This document shows, one piece after another, positions 1 through 12,891 of a DNA stretch of 64,000 nucleotides. How positions within the stretch are numbered: the stretch's first letter is position 1; each line of letters opens with the position of its first letter. Source of the stretch: Lithospermum erythrorhizon (taxonomy: Eukaryota > Streptophyta > Magnoliopsida > Boraginales > Boraginaceae); the NCBI GenBank assembly GCA_019722365.1, contig JADFUC010000803.1:1-64000 (forward strand), in the 5' to 3' direction. A model generated the notes under the pieces. It made no database searches, was not told where the DNA came from, and saw only the letters and a list, made by a program, of their open reading frames with translations. The position numbers and the translations under genes were made by a program.

Positions 1-878
1 CTCAAACACTTCGTTCAGTTACGTATTGCTTAAATAAACTTAGAAAAGTCAACCGATCCATTACACTTCAACCCTAAAATCAAGTATAATCACTACCACT
101 CACATATTTCAAGTTTAGAGAATACTTCTATAACATTTCAACGCCTTTAAAAACTCAATGATTCCTCAATAGAAAAGTCTAACTAAAGTGGCGCCTATCG
201 AATTTCTACACATTTCAACTTCTAAAATGGGTGGCTATAACCTCTAATCGCATAATCTAAGCCTAGGCGATCCATATGTATAATTTTGAAGTCAAAATCA
301 TGGTCAACAAAATCAAATTAAAAATAGCTCTTTAAAACTCAAAAAATATCTCAAAGATTTGATCTTTTCTTTTACCTAGATATGATGAGGATGATGAGGA
401 GAAGCAAATCCACCACTTTGTCCTTGAGTTTAAGCGACAATCGATGAGAGAAATGGAAGAAAATTTCAAGGGGGGGGGGGGAGAGTGAAATTTTCGGCCA
501 AAGAGGGGAAGGAAGAGGGGAATGGATGAGGATGGAGATAGTGGTGGTAGGTGGGATATTTAGAGGGGAAGAAATTTAAGTTCCGTTCGGTTTCGGTTAA
601 TTCTACACCTTCCGTACTTAAATCTCAACGAAACCGATTTCCAATGTGTTATTCCCCGGGGCATATATTACTACTCATCTCATACTCAAAACTCTGCCGA
701 TATATCGATATTGTTAAATTATTGATATCATCTCGGGTCCTACAAAATATTTACCTGTAGGCCGATTTTTGTAGTATTCTCCTTGCTCAACTTCAAAATT
801 TTAATTTCACCCAAAATACTCCACCGAGGAAACTTATATACTATCAGCGTAATATTGGTAAAGAGACGAGTTATTACA
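1..878 (-). mobile_element. LTR fragment, Ty3/gypsy (Tekay-like) family
   Basis: Read on the minus strand, this starts at 878 with TGTAATAACTCG and continues with sequence that aligns with the start of the solo LTR at 2046. Both share a GTAT-rich start, a segment around 'cggtggagtattt', an 'aaaccga' block and a 'cttggtgaaat'-like block. The copy runs off the left edge, so only the 5' part of the LTR is present. No coding capacity is expected or seen. It contains a 12-base G run at 470-481. Family assignment rests on similarity to LTRs in this window that flank identifiable gypsy pol remains. Confidence 0.65.
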
Positions 879-2045
879 CACTTGAGAGTTTAGCCACAAT
901 GACACTACAATTTTGAAAGAAAAATATTTGAGATATGAGGTTTTATCAAACCACCTTTTTTTATTTTTCAAGTGTTAAATATCTAACTACTACATTACTT
1001 AATGTTTGAAATAATGAAATTAATCATTAACTAAAATCGCAGTTCTTCGTGCAATCAACTTTACAAGTGATGTGCGAAGCTAAATGAACAATATTGCTTT
1101 GACAAGTTGCATAAAACCACTGAAAGCTTATGCCGCATCACAATTCATGAACAAAGTTCGTCTTATTGATGAAACTAAATACCAATGACATGTCTTGAAA
1201 TATAAATACACAACATTCAAGATCATTCAATAGTCTTCTGAATTGAGTTATAAAAGAGATTTAAACCAATTATTTAAAACTTGTATGGTGGTAGAGACAA
1301 TATAACCATATTAGTATTTCATAGCATCATCACATTCGATTGAGATCAAAATTTAATTATCTCTCAATCATATCACATGACGTTGTTAACTTGAACCTAA
1401 GTTAGAATTAACGTGTCCATATAATTAATTCAAGTTTTTGAAATAATTAAGGTATTAGATGCTGGTCTTTTTGTGCTTTTTAACCATATTCAATGCTTAA
1501 TGAAGAAAATTGCATTAGCATGTATAACTATATTATCACAAGCCTTATGGATTTCTCCCTAAACTTGTTTTTATTGCACATTAAATTTTATGTTTTAATT
1601 TATCAATTAACGGTGAATAAAATAGGTAAATTTAGTGTAATCGATCATAAAAGAAATATCTGATCATAGATAGTGCGGTTCAAGAAACATTCTAACATAT
1701 TACAAATAAATTAAAATATTATACCCATACTTGAATCTCACAAAATATACAAGGTATCAAGATCCGTATGGTTGGAATCATTCTTGGCAACAACTGCGTA
1801 CATTTTGAATCCCAGCCCATGACGGTAGATTAACTAATCAAATTTATTTTGAGCACAGCTTCTTGGGTCACTAACACTCCCCTAACGGGGGTGCTGCAAA
1901 TGATGCCATCACCGAACGCGTTAGTGAAAATTACCGGTTAAGCTACGGTCGGCAAATCATTCCTGGAATGATCATCGAAGTCCGCGACACTTAGTGAAAA
2001 TCAACTTCCAACATGATCCAATTGTCATACCTATCACGAACTAGT
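879..2045. other. Spacer between two inverted LTRs, no gene seen
   Basis: AT-rich sequence with no ORF of note and no recognised domain. It separates an LTR fragment on the minus strand from a solo LTR on the plus strand. A short GC-rich palindrome (CCCC-TAA-CGGGGG) lies near 1879-1893. It could be the remains of an older element, but I cannot name one. Confidence 0.4.
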
Positions 2046-4573
2046 TGAAATAACCCGTTTTATTGCCAATATTATGTTAATAGTATACCAGTTTCTCGGT
2101 GGAGTATTTCGAGGTGAAATTAAAAATTTCGAAGTTGAGTAGTTGAAAATACAACAAATCGGTCGGTTGGTAGTACATTTCGGTGGTAAGAATTAAAGAT
2201 TTGTAGTCGAATAGTGATAATATCGGTTGGGTGATAATATAAATTCGAGGGTAGAAATAAATACATGTTCGAGTTGTGTAATTAAACCGAGAAGAAAAAT
2301 AAAACCGCAAAACCAATACGGGACTGGCACACCATTCTAAGAAATATCTCACATTTTGATCCTTTATTCGTAATCATCCAAAAACTCACCCGGCCCCTTT
2401 TCCCAAAGTGGCCGAAACCCCTATCTCCTTCCACTTAATTTTTTTATTTTTTCTTGGTGAAATCTTGTTGAAACTGAAAAGCTCCATATCTTTGTTCCCA
2501 AAATCTTGAGATTATCAAAGGTATGATTTTTTAATCTTCAAATCTAATATTATTTTGAGCAATAGTTGACTATTTTGAAGTTTGACTTTTAAGTTGACTT
2601 TGAGTTTTGAGGTTTTTAAAGACAATTATGTATCATCTAAGCTTAGATTATGTGGTTAGAAGTTATAATGTCGATTTTGGGGTTGAAGTGTGTTGAATGT
2701 TGATAGTTGACTTTGTAAGAACTAGTTGTCTTTTGAGAAATATAAATTGGTTAAAGGATGTTATTGGACTTTAATATAGTTGTGTTGGAATATAAGTTTT
2801 GACTTTTAAGTTATTATAAGAGATTATGTTGGAAATTGGTTTGTGTAACGTGAGTAGTATTTGGGTTTTTGGATTAAAGGTTGTTAATAATGGGTAAATT
2901 AGTTTGGGGAAATTGATTTTGGGTTAATTATAGTTGTTTAAAGTGTTAGTGTGGGTATGGGGTGGGGCCCGATTATAGTAGTGAGGTAGGGTGGTTGAAA
3001 TTTTGTCGTTTTATTAGTCGTTTATGCTTGCGTAGTAATAGTTCCACCTAAAGGTGATAATTGGTAATCAAATTGTTGAAAAAGTTGGATAAATAACTAA
3101 ATGGAGTTAAATGGTAGTAAGTAGTAATTGTACTTCTCGGGTGTTTTTGGTTAGGCGTGGAGCGTGGGAAAGACACTTGGACTAATTAGGCGTGACGCTA
3201 TATATATTGCTAACCAAGGTGAGTGGTATCACGGGTGTAGATTGCTTACATTTCATGAATGGTGAACTTGGTGATAATTATGAGCATGTTTATCTATTTG
3301 TTTTGTGTTGATTTTTTGAGTATGATTAATTGGTTGAGTAGTTGGGATGTGTGTGGTGTTTTTGAGGATTTATGAGCATTTTGGGATGAGGTTGAAGTTG
3401 GAATTGGGCATGAGTTGTTTCACAGGTTGTTTGGCTATTGTTGGAATGATTGTTGGTTGGAGTGGCATAGAATGAGTGGTTTAGGGGTGGTTGATGTATG
3501 TTAAGTTGTACTATCCGGTATTGCCTTATACTTTTAGTATAATTGTGTTGCTATTGCACTTATCGTCGGTATGAGTGTGTTGTTATTACCTTGTATGGCG
3601 GTTTATTGCCTTGTACGGCCCAGTACGAGTGTGTTGTTTAGCAGCTTATATGTCGGCGGGCATAAGTTTCTCCCCTCACAGTTGAGGAGGTTGATTATAT
3701 GCGCATTTGTTGTAGAAATTCGGTTGTGATTAAGGGATTAGTAGAGTTGATTGAGTTGTAGTGGTGGATTTGAGTAGTATAGTGTTTTTGGCGAGAGTTG
3801 TGGAGTTGGATGGTCTAGATGTTTAGTTGTGATGTTTATCTTGTTGGTTGATGGAGTAGAGTTGTGTACTTATTTGGGTATTCTGTCATTGATTTCTTTG
3901 AAATGTGTAGTTATCATTTTTTGGTGTCACTTTATCGGAGATACTTATGTTTAGTTGGCGAACTTCTGGTATGCATTTTTTGATAATGGAATTTACTAGT
4001 GACTTTTATATTATGGCCTTACTTTTGTATAACGTGCATGTACCCATACACCCTAAGTAGAGATTAATTATTCTATTACACTAAGTGAGAGTGGGTAAAT
4101 TTTCATTCTTGAGATGAGTATTCACTAAGCTTCGCAGCTTACACCCTATTCGCGTTGGGCGGCATTTCATTTGTGCCAGGTTGACAGGTAGTGCTTCACC
4201 GATTTTGGGAGCGTTCGTGCTTTTGTGCCTTAGTGCCTGGGTGAGCGACGGGTGGCTGTAGATCCTCACTGTCTTGTAGTTTTTATTGTAGTCCGAATTT
4301 CTATGTTGTTGTTATTTGAATTTTTATACTGTAATGTTGATGATATTTTATACATGGGAGATTGTTGTATTTTTGGTTGTTTTGTGTGGTTAGGAAATAC
4401 CACGATGGATTATTTTCTTAAAAAATTGTTCTTTTAGGATGTATTTGGTTTTATTGGTTTATTTAAGGGCAATTAGATGCTTTTTAAATTAGTCGTCAAT
4501 CGATTTGGTGACTACGGTGTCCCAAGATTTTAATGATTCTAGCGGTATTGACACAGAAATTGAATTCGTTACA
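2046..4573 (+). mobile_element. Solo LTR, Tekay-like Ty3/gypsy, with perfect target duplication
   Basis: A 2,528-bp non-coding unit that starts TGAAATAACCCG and ends GAATTCGTTACA. It is flanked on both sides by CTAGT (2041-2045 and 4574-4578), the 5-bp target duplication expected of an LTR retrotransposon. There is no internal domain and no second LTR, so it is a solo LTR left by recombination between the two LTRs. Its 4090-4500 part is the reverse complement of the 5950-6400 part of the complete element at 5928-14469, which ties it to the same family. The intact duplication suggests a fairly recent insertion. Confidence 0.85.
3515..3650 (+). repeat. LTR-internal degenerate minisatellite
   Basis: Repeated modules of the form 'tgcCTTgTA..GTAcgagTGTGTTGTT', each with a partly palindromic CCTTATACTTTTAGTATA-like core. 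Better preserved versions occur at the same place in the LTRs at 48758-51359 and 58528-61055, so the array is an ancestral part of the LTR. Confidence 0.55.
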
Positions 4574-5927
4574 CTAGTACACTGCCATCACAGTGTGCCC
4601 GGTAGCCGTGATAAGTTGCACAACTTTAAAATTGGTTTGATACTTTGCTTAAATTTAATGGTGAGATTAATATTATTTGATTATTATTTAACATGTATAA
4701 TAACACATTCTCAGTAATATGCGCATCACTGAAAATAAAATAAATAATACACATTCGGGAGATATATGAGCTCATCCTAAAAATAAATAGACCTATTATA
4801 ACACTACGAAGTGTAATACAACATAAGTCCCAAATTTGACATTTTGCAAAATGCGATCTTGTATTCTTCAGCAAAACTTTCAAGTTTGCCAAATAATAAA
4901 TCACACAGTGGCGTCACCTTCAATGCCTCCACAACGGTACATTTATTTGCTAACACAACTAAAAGCAGCGCGCGAGCTTGTGGATAAAATAAAATAAATA
5001 AATAAAATAAACAAAATTCGACTCGGTGATGCGTTCTGACGAATAAGCATTCGTAGAGCGTATTTAAATAAAATACAACTAGGTCATATGTTACATAACC
5101 TTTTACTCCAACCATTGGAATTAAAACAAGGAGACCCTACATTGCCCGTCCCTCTTTCCTACATGCGAAGGCGCTCTTTGCATCTCTAAGCGATCCAAAC
5201 AACCCCGTTTAATCAAGGGTGTTGGGATCACCGAAGATAGCCCCCAGGCTAACACGCCTCTTTATTTGCGAATGGCAGTTACTTTTTTTTAAAGCTAGAT
5301 AAAAATTATGTCAACAAGCTTTAGCAAATTCTTAAAGATTCTTGCCCACGACTCTAGACAAACGGATAAGCTTTTTCCAAATCCGCAATCGTCTTTAGTC
5401 CATTATGCTCACAAATAGTCAAACTCAAAACCCCTCTCTCCTACACCTTTTAGGAATCGATACTTTTGGAAAATATCTGGATATCTCCCTTGATATTACA
5501 ATTTTTTCATAATTTTTTCAAAAACTTGGAGAAATAAAATCACAGCTCTAAAATCCATGCACGGACAACTAGTCACAATTTTTCAAGAACTTTTTGACAA
5601 AATAAACTCACAGAAATCAATTCTGGAACAATAAATTCTTGAACCAAACAGAAACAAATCACCTTAATAAAATGCAAATACTCCACGGGCATCACCGCTT
5701 ACACCCGATGTCGGTGTATAAATTCCCAACAAATATCATCAACAAAATAAACACAATTTTAGCAAGCTTTCTTTGGAATTCCAATGACCAAAAGAAACTG
5801 CATTGACTCAACTGAAACTTCTTGCAATTATCAATTATTGAAGGGGTCTAGGAATCAAAGACTTAGCCCGACTTCAACCTCATTATTAGCAAAATTCAGC
5901 TAGAGCCTAATCTCGCGACCCAGCGGC
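4574..5927. other. Intergenic stretch with one unsupported ORF
   Basis: No recognised gene. On the minus strand 5115-4804 is open for 103 codons and ends in a residue run containing CDLLFGKLESFAEEYKIAF, which reads like real protein. It has no family I recognise and no neighbouring exons, so it may be a captured gene fragment. Immediately left lies the target duplication of the solo LTR, and immediately right the 3' end of the minus-strand gypsy element. Confidence 0.3.
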
Positions 5928-8072
5928 TATAACGACCCGCTGAATTAAATGCGCCCTGAGTTAGAATCATCTCGAATCCACGGACACGAGTCTGTCGATG
6001 GATGACTCAAAATTAAAAGACACTGTCTTGAAAACAACTCAATAAAACAATATACAACGGACAAACGGGTTTTAATCCATCGTGGCATTCCTAACCCACA
6101 GGAGAACAGCTTGACATACAACATGTCTCCCCGAGTACAAAAACAACATACAACAGCCAGAAATTCCAAAACAACAACTATAAAGACAACCGAACTACAA
6201 TCCAAACAAAATAATGAGACTGTGAGGATAAGCGCCACCCGCCCAGCTCACCTAAGCTCTAAAGCACAATCACCCGAACAAACCCGAAGACGGAGCAGCG
6301 CCACTGTCGGCCTTGATGAAATTGCCGTCCATGCTTGAATAGGGTGTAAGCTGCGAAGCTTAGTGAATATATCTCAAGAATGAAATTAACCTCCAATCAC
6401 GCATAGTGTACCAAAGTAGATGATATTGCATACGATAGATAAGTAGTACATAATATTATTCAACTTAAGATCTTAATAAAGTCGTTAGCAATTTTATTAT
6501 CATTTACGTATGTTCATAAATTAGATGCTAAGCATAACATTCCAAGATGATGGCGTCAACAATAACATACGTACATTTCAAGAAGAGCGTAATAACACGC
6601 AACAATAACAAGTATACTCTATCGGTGACAATGGCGACATCCTGACTCGACAACTAAATGACTCGGCGGCAATCCCCGGCTTCAACAACTTTATCAGCAA
6701 GCCAACTCCATGACTTTATCAACTCAAAACCTCAACAACTCAATATAAGTCCGGTTCTACGAAACTAATGGCATATAGTAACCTCAGCACAGGGAGGAAA
6801 GCATACCCCGTCAGCATAAGCTATCACCTAATAAATGGCATTAGTGCGAAGCTTAAGCAAGCGTACTTATCTCTTAGAGGTATAAGACAAATACCCGGAC
6901 AATACAACTCGACAAACATCCTTCGACTCATATTCAACTCTTCTAATATGACTCAACATTACCTCAGAAACACTATCGACTCGTGAGACCACAGACGCCT
7001 TGACAGCTCAACCCATGATGCATATTCAACATCCCCAATTTGACTGCAAATCACATACGTACACATACACATATCCGTAATCAAGTAGTTAATCAACACC
7101 CGTGAGATAGATACTCACCTCGGCTAGCTATATAAAAACTCCGTGCAATCCAAACCGCGGACCTTTCCACGCGATGACGCCTAAACAAGCGTTCAAAACT
7201 ACTTATAACATGCAACTAGTAATATAGCATTCTACTTGTATTTTTATCGTATTTAAGCTCCCAAAATAACTTGACAAAGTTCCCATTATAACATTACTCA
7301 ACTTTAAAGTTCTACAACTTTCCATTTTAATGATTGGTTCAATTACTAGTTTCAAAGCATAAAGTTTCGATATTAACAAGCTAATCATTCCGTTTCACCA
7401 TGCTTTAATCTCGAAACCCATTTAACTTCTCAAACTTATAAACTCATTTTATCCCAATATTCTCTAATAACATATATAAATCACAAGCTTCACCTCAAAA
7501 CAACTATAATAAAAGTCCGAAATGCAAACACTCTGGTATTAAACCGTTTGAAAAAAAAGTCATAAATAGAAAGTCAACTATAATTCTGACACATTTCAAC
7601 CCCATAAATCGATTTTTTATCACCTCTTATACCATAATCTAAGCAGATGGCGATTACATACGTTATCGACTAAAACCCAAAGGTCAAATTTCAGTAACAA
7701 AGTCAACATCCTGGGCTTCATGAAATACTCAAAAGGTTCGAGCTTTCTTACCTTAAAACGTAGAGGATGACGTGGGGAAACTCTCCAAGAAATTTTAGGG
7801 TCAAAGCTTTCAAGATGAGGAAAATGGAAGGAAAAAAATCAAAGGGAGGAAGGATCTCGGCCCAAATAGGAAAAGGCGAAGGGATTTTTGTGATGAAGAT
7901 GATGAATAGTAACATGGGAGTTGGTGCAAGATATTTCTAGAGTTGTGTTTGAGTCTTGTTTGGTTTTCGGTTTAGTTTCTCGACTCGGTTTAACAACACG
8001 ACTCGAACATAAACTTAACTTCTAACCCCAAATAATATTATAATAATGCACATCTGAATGGGTTATCGGTCA
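5928..8072 (-). repeat. 3' LTR of the minus-strand gypsy element
   Basis: On the minus strand it starts TGACCGATAACCC at 8072 and ends GGGTCGTTATA at 5928. Just upstream on the minus strand is TTTTATTAGGTGGG, a plausible polypurine tract; the plus-strand element at 42725-51926 has TTTTATTAGCGGGA at the equivalent place. It is reverse-complementary over much of its length to the solo LTR at 2046-4573. Confidence 0.85.
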
Positions 8073-9260
8073 CCCACCTAATAAAATGTAAGCCCTCGAA
8101 ATTTCTCGGCTTCAACTGACCACGAGAAAGACCCGCGAAACAATTCGAAGTCATATAGTACATAAAAACAAAACAACTTACCCCCTGCAGCGAAAAATTT
8201 GGGTAACGGTACGCTCATATCATCCTCGCGTTCATGTAAGCCCTCTGCAGTTCACGCCTTGACACTGCGGCCACGGCACGTTTCACCAGTACACTTTCCC
8301 TCCGATCAAAGTCCTCACCGGGTTTCTCAAAGGTAAAAGATCCTCTTCCAAGTTCCACCCAGATGCCAGAAGGCTAAGAATGTGCGACTCATCCGAATAT
8401 ACTTCCTCGAGGCAGCACGACACATGCTGGAATACATTGTGAATTTTTTCCAACTCCGAATTAGCGTTAAGCAGTGGCTCTTAGTCTTTTCCCAGTCTCA
8501 GCAATTCAATATAGCAGGGGACTCAACTTTTCCCTTCTGGCTTGCATTACTCCTTTCCCATGGCAATATCCTCAAAACAATGATGCCAACTTGAGAGGAC
8601 AAATCACCGAGGTCGGCGTATTCTTACCATGCGTCTGCGGCTGTCACCAGGGTGTTCTTGTATCAACTTGATCCTCTCCCACGAGCTCTCCTTCTTCGGA
8701 ACCACAGACTTTCCTCTCTCCCCGCCGTTCCAACAAGCTGAGTCCGACACTTTCGCCCATACAAACGCCTCAAATGGTGCCATCACGGATGCTAGCAAGC
8801 TGTTGTTATGCAGAACTCCATCTTGAAAGCGACTCGTCATCCCGGCTCACTGAGAAACTCATAACCTTGGCTTGAAGCATATCCTCAAAGTACGGATTGT
8901 TCTCTCAGTTGCCCATACATTTGGGGATGAAAAGATGTACTCAGCTTCCTCACAATTACATAAAACTCCTCCCGGAATCTCGAAGTGAATCTCGCGTAGC
9001 GATGAAATGATCGACACAGGATATGCGGTCTCTGTCAGTCAGCAAATATCTTCGCTAACCTCTACGGACATTGGTAGATCTAATAGACAGGAAATGAAGC
9101 GACTTGACTAGGCCTATCCGTAATACCCAAATCCCGTCATTTATTTTTCAACTGACACAGGAAGCCCAATACAAAGTCCATGGTTATATTCTCCCATTCT
9201 AGAATAGGAAGAGTTTGCAATAATCTTCGAGGATGTCACAATACATCACCTGGCAGCAAA
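8073..9260 (-). pseudogene. Gypsy pol: integrase C-terminal half and chromodomain remains
   Basis: Reading leftwards on the minus strand across three frames: an integrase core segment near 9200-9140 (LPILEWENITMDFVLGF, the usual 'PEWKWEHITMDFV' region), then TDRDR near 9040 and FHPQMYGQ near 8910, then an integrase C-terminal piece near 8820-8610 with SVMAPFEA and WERIKLIQE. Between 8320 and 8170 are chromodomain-like scraps ending in a DDM...KFFAAGGK segment just before the LTR. The domain would integrate the element and, through the chromodomain, target chromatin. Stops and frameshifts are frequent, so no protein can be made. Confidence 0.82.
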
Positions 9261-10190
9261 CCAAACACTTCGCCCACGAACTACTGCGATTTCTCTCTTA
9301 TTTCCCGGCCGCAATAAAATCGGCCTCAAATCCACATACATGCTTTTATTGCTACGGGATGCATTATAGACTCTGTCAAAGAATCTCTTTCTTCAACTCA
9401 TCCGAATACAGTTTATAACACACTTTTCTATCCATCCTGAGCTCCACTCTGCGTCAACACGTAAATCTAATTTGTCCCCATTCTTTTGCCACTGCGATGT
9501 ACAGCTAGCCTACCGTCTTCTTTGCTTTTGCAACTCCAAGATATGGTCAAAGAGTACGGTGAACCTTCACCAGCCAACAGCTCACCATTGCTGCAATATC
9601 AAAGTTCAACTACAAAAGGCTGCTTCATACGCTTTTGGCTCGCCGCTTCCCGCTTCCGACTTCGGGCGTACGCTCTACGTTAAAACTTTCAGGTGATATT
9701 GATTGTGCATCATAATGTTGATAAACTCATCGCCTCAAATTGATTCTCCTTTGCGTCGGTAGGTACTTCAAACTTTTGTGATCGGTGAAATCGGCATCAA
9801 CGCTATAAGTAATGCCTCGCGGTTTCAAGCATAAAAACAGTTGCCAACTCTAGATCATGGGTAGGGTAGTTTCCTCTCATGGTTCTCATTTGCTGAGGAA
9901 GCATAGCAATCACTCCCGTTCTTCATCAACCGCAGCCCAACCCAGTGCGGCGTAACAGCAGATCACGAAACCCTTGGGCAGGATGGTAAGCTAAAACGGT
10001 CGCGATGGTCAACCCGCCTTCAACTCCACGGAAACACATCTCACAATCCTCATCCCAAATAAAGGGAACCCCCGCTTCTAGTCAACACAGTCATCGGAGA
10101 TCGCAATCAACGAAGTCTCACGATAAACCTCTTGTAATACCAGCCCAGGCAAGAAACTCTGCTGGCTTCGGTCCCAGCTCATTGGTCGCT
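9261..10190 (-). pseudogene. Gypsy pol: region expected to hold RNase H, heavily decayed
   Basis: Lies between recognisable RT (right) and integrase (left) of the same element. By position it should encode RNase H and the integrase zinc-binding part, but I could not identify intact motifs through the frame breaks. Assigned by context only. Confidence 0.45.
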
Positions 10191-11100
10191 CCCGATTATT
10201 CCACTGACCTCCCACATGAGGGGTCCACACAAATACCTTCCCAGAGATAACATGGCCCAGAAATGTGCTGCCAAACCAAATTCACATTTACTAAACTTAG
10301 CGTCTGGAGTTGATGCTTTACATCTGCAGGAAATGTCTTCAACGCAATCCATAAGTGTCTCCTAGATTGCTCCTCACAAAAATCTTCAGGTAGGTCGAGG
10401 AATATCATCAATGAACCACAATCCTAGAATTTATCCAAGAACTCCCCCAAGCACCGGTTCATCAAATCCATGAGCGATGTTGGTGCATAGTCAATCAAGC
10501 GAGCATTACCATAAACTCATAATGCCCGTGCACACAGCGGATCGAAGGCTGATTTAGAGGCGTGCCCTCATTAATTCTCAACTAGTAGTACGGATCTCAA
10601 ATCAATCTTCGAAAATACCTTGGCATCCCTCAGCTGGTCAAATAAATCATCTATCCTCGGCAACGGATAACGGTTCTTGATAGTCATTTTATTGGCGCAC
10701 ATGATCGTCGCAACCTCGGCGTGCCATCTTTCTTTTCTAGCTTAGGCCAGTCTTCCACGGAGAAACTTCGGTCTAACAAATCCCGCTTATCAAGTTCACG
10801 CAGCGAGTCTTCCAACTCTCTCAGCTCTGTTTGGAGCCATTCTATAAAGTATGATAGAAATGGAGTGCGATGCCGGAAGTACCTCAATTGCCAAACTCAC
10901 TTCTCTCTGCAGTAAACACAGGAAACTCCTCCGGAAAAACATCGACATACTCACGAACAACTCACGCATCCTCTAACACCTCTCTCTCTCAAGTGGGCCA
11001 CGTACCCCGGATACCAGGCCGAGCCTTTGCCCGTCAACACGGCGGTGCCGAGAAATAAGCTTTAATCGCGGGGGCATCTTCTACATCTCCCCTCAAACAA
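10191..11100 (-). pseudogene. Gypsy pol: reverse transcriptase remains
   Basis: On the minus strand 10887-10684 reads through TELRELEDSLRELDKRDLLD and [12 protein letters not shown], the N-terminal fingers region of Ty3/gypsy RT (ELK.QL.ELLDKGFIRPS...KKDGT.R). Then 10690-10590 gives [18 protein letters not shown] and [10 protein letters not shown], a hallmark RT stretch. A further piece at 10480-10200 includes SLMDLMNR, EFLDKF, ALKTFPA and EGICVDPS, matching the palm and thumb, though the catalytic YxDD-type motif is damaged. Several frames are needed to follow it, so it is a pseudogene. Confidence 0.9.
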
Positions 11101-11960
11101 AACACATCGAAGTGCAGACTCGTAAAAATAATCGCCTTGCGGTGGCGATCAATTTTGGCGTGATGTCTCTGACAGTGTTCCCCGAGATAAGATCGAAATC
11201 TACGATTCAAGCGAGTAGATCCGCATGCATTCGATTGCACAATCTTTGGGGACGTCTACATAGCACATGTCTAACCCTCAGGCCTCCCAGCGGGTGTCAT
11301 AATATTAAGGGAAACAATGAAGACTTCGCGACTTTATAAAGGTAAGATATCCACAAAACTCAGGAAATAAAAATGGTGGCTCAAAATCCAAAAATTACCC
11401 ACAACCTCCGTATCGTATAACAGCAATTTACTGTCACGACCACTGGGGAATACATCAGGTGCCTCTATTGATCGCTTTATACGCAAGCACCGCTCGAGGC
11501 TAACTACATTCTGACTCCCTAGGTACTTCTAACTCGCGACCCTGACCTCCACTTTGGCTTGCCTCCAAATCGTCTCCTCTGCTCCCATGGTATTTCATCC
11601 CTTGAGGCGTCTTTGGTGAAAATATGCTTGCAGCTCCGCCCACTGGAATCTGAGTAAAATCTACCGCGTATGTCCAGGCTGGCGACATCGAAAGCAAATA
11701 AATGCTCCCGACGTCCACGCATTCTATGACCCGTACGCCAAGCGGAAACATGTCGAATATGCTTTCGGAACCGGTGACACCCTGCGAGATCCACCCGGAT
11801 GTGACGGGCATACGCGGAAGAAACAGGCGCTCGAGGCGAGTGGGTCTGTGGCTTGACTCTAGGTTGGGCCAGGTGGCCGAGGTCCTCCTCGGAACCTCGA
11901 ACTAGGGTGATCCTTTCATTTCGTACCCTGCTTACGACCCTCCGGCCCTCGGGCATTTCG
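11101..11960 (-). pseudogene. Gypsy: gag C-terminus / protease region, decayed
   Basis: Position between gag and RT on the minus strand implies the CCHC zinc knuckle and aspartic protease. A CHRFRKHIRHVSAW stretch in the 11965-11519 frame could be a worn zinc knuckle (C..C.gkpGH). No clear DSGA protease site is visible. The 148-codon open frame here is open by chance or by decay and does not correspond to one continuous domain. Confidence 0.5.
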
Positions 11961-12744
11961 GCCAATTCAATCTACTTTGATGTAATTGTTCATCGACTTG
12001 TGGAAAGCTAGGTGCAGTCATCAAAGATATATGAGTGGTGAATCTCCCCATATCAACCCATCTGGGAATATTGAATCTACGCTCACCGATTCGGTGTCAC
12101 GGTAGGCGGCGACATAACTCACTTCGTCGCCTCGTGCTCCTCAGCGGATCGATGCGCCCAGGTCATCAAATCGAATCCCTCTCGCTGACCATGGCAGGCT
12201 CATACAATAGCCCTCTCAGAACTGACTCAGCTCCCCGAGTCACTGGTCTCCCTACACTTGATCGAGAGAGGAGATAGTCGTGGGTTACCTGATGGCAGAA
12301 ACATTGCGATGCATGAGTGGCGAACCTGACCCTCAGCTCACCCTTAATACCCATGGGCTCAAAAATGGTCTCCAGTTCTCTAATAAACTAGATGGCATCA
12401 ATCGGTAAACACACTCCAAGAAACTTTGGGGATCTCTCTTCGGGAACTGGTCAAAAAACTTGCTGAATATCAACCTCCCGGCCCGGAGCTACCATACGTC
12501 GTGTACCCGAATCCTCCTCGACATCGTATGAAATAACCATCTTGTTTATCGAGTGTAGTCCGGCCACTTGAGGTCCAACTAAATCGGGGGTGGCACTCCA
12601 GGAACTTCTGTTGCTCCTTGGCCCAGGCTCACTCGCGCCAGCAACTCCACAGCCTTGTCGGCCGCTTTCCCGGCTACACCTCACGAAACCTTTCGGTCTA
12701 CCACGGGCACCTCCCTCGGCCGCGGGTCCTCCAGCGTCTACCAC
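11961..12744 (-). pseudogene. Gypsy gag remains
   Basis: Minus-strand frame 12744-12451 begins MVDAGGPAAEGGARGRPKG, a basic glycine/arginine-rich gag N-terminus. After a break, near 12380-12300, RELETIFEPMGIKGELRVRF matches the conserved gag core of plant gypsy elements. The same segment recurs as RLESIFEPKRELMGAETRF in the plus-strand element at 45390. It would encode the capsid protein of the virus-like particle; stops interrupt it. Confidence 0.75.
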
Positions 12745-12869
12745 TCACTGGTGACATCCTCGGCGGTCTCTGACGAAAGAAAGACTTAGACTCAGGAAGG
12801 CTCAAGCAGTTATTTCAGAGAACTTACAACTCGAGATAGACTACACACTAACCACCCAAGAATATGAAA

Positions 12870-12885
12870 CCTCGGCTCGTCACCA
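12870..12885 (-). other. Putative primer binding site
   Basis: Just inside the 5' LTR, the minus strand reads TTTTGGTGACGAGCCGAGGT. This resembles a worn version of the usual initiator-Met-tRNA primer site of plant gypsy elements (TGGTATCAGAGCC followed by aGGTTT). The plus-strand element has the parallel TTTTGGCATCGTGAGGCC at 44964-44981. The assignment is by resemblance and position. Confidence 0.5.
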
Positions 12886-12891
12886 AAATTG

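Noticed and set aside
4804..5115. 103-codon minus-strand frame as a gene
   Set aside because: Part looks protein-like, but there is no family match, promoter or partner exon; kept only as a note in the intergenic entry.
11519..11965. 148-codon minus-strand open frame
   Set aside because: It lies across the gag-protease region of the gypsy element and is open partly by chance; no single domain explains it.
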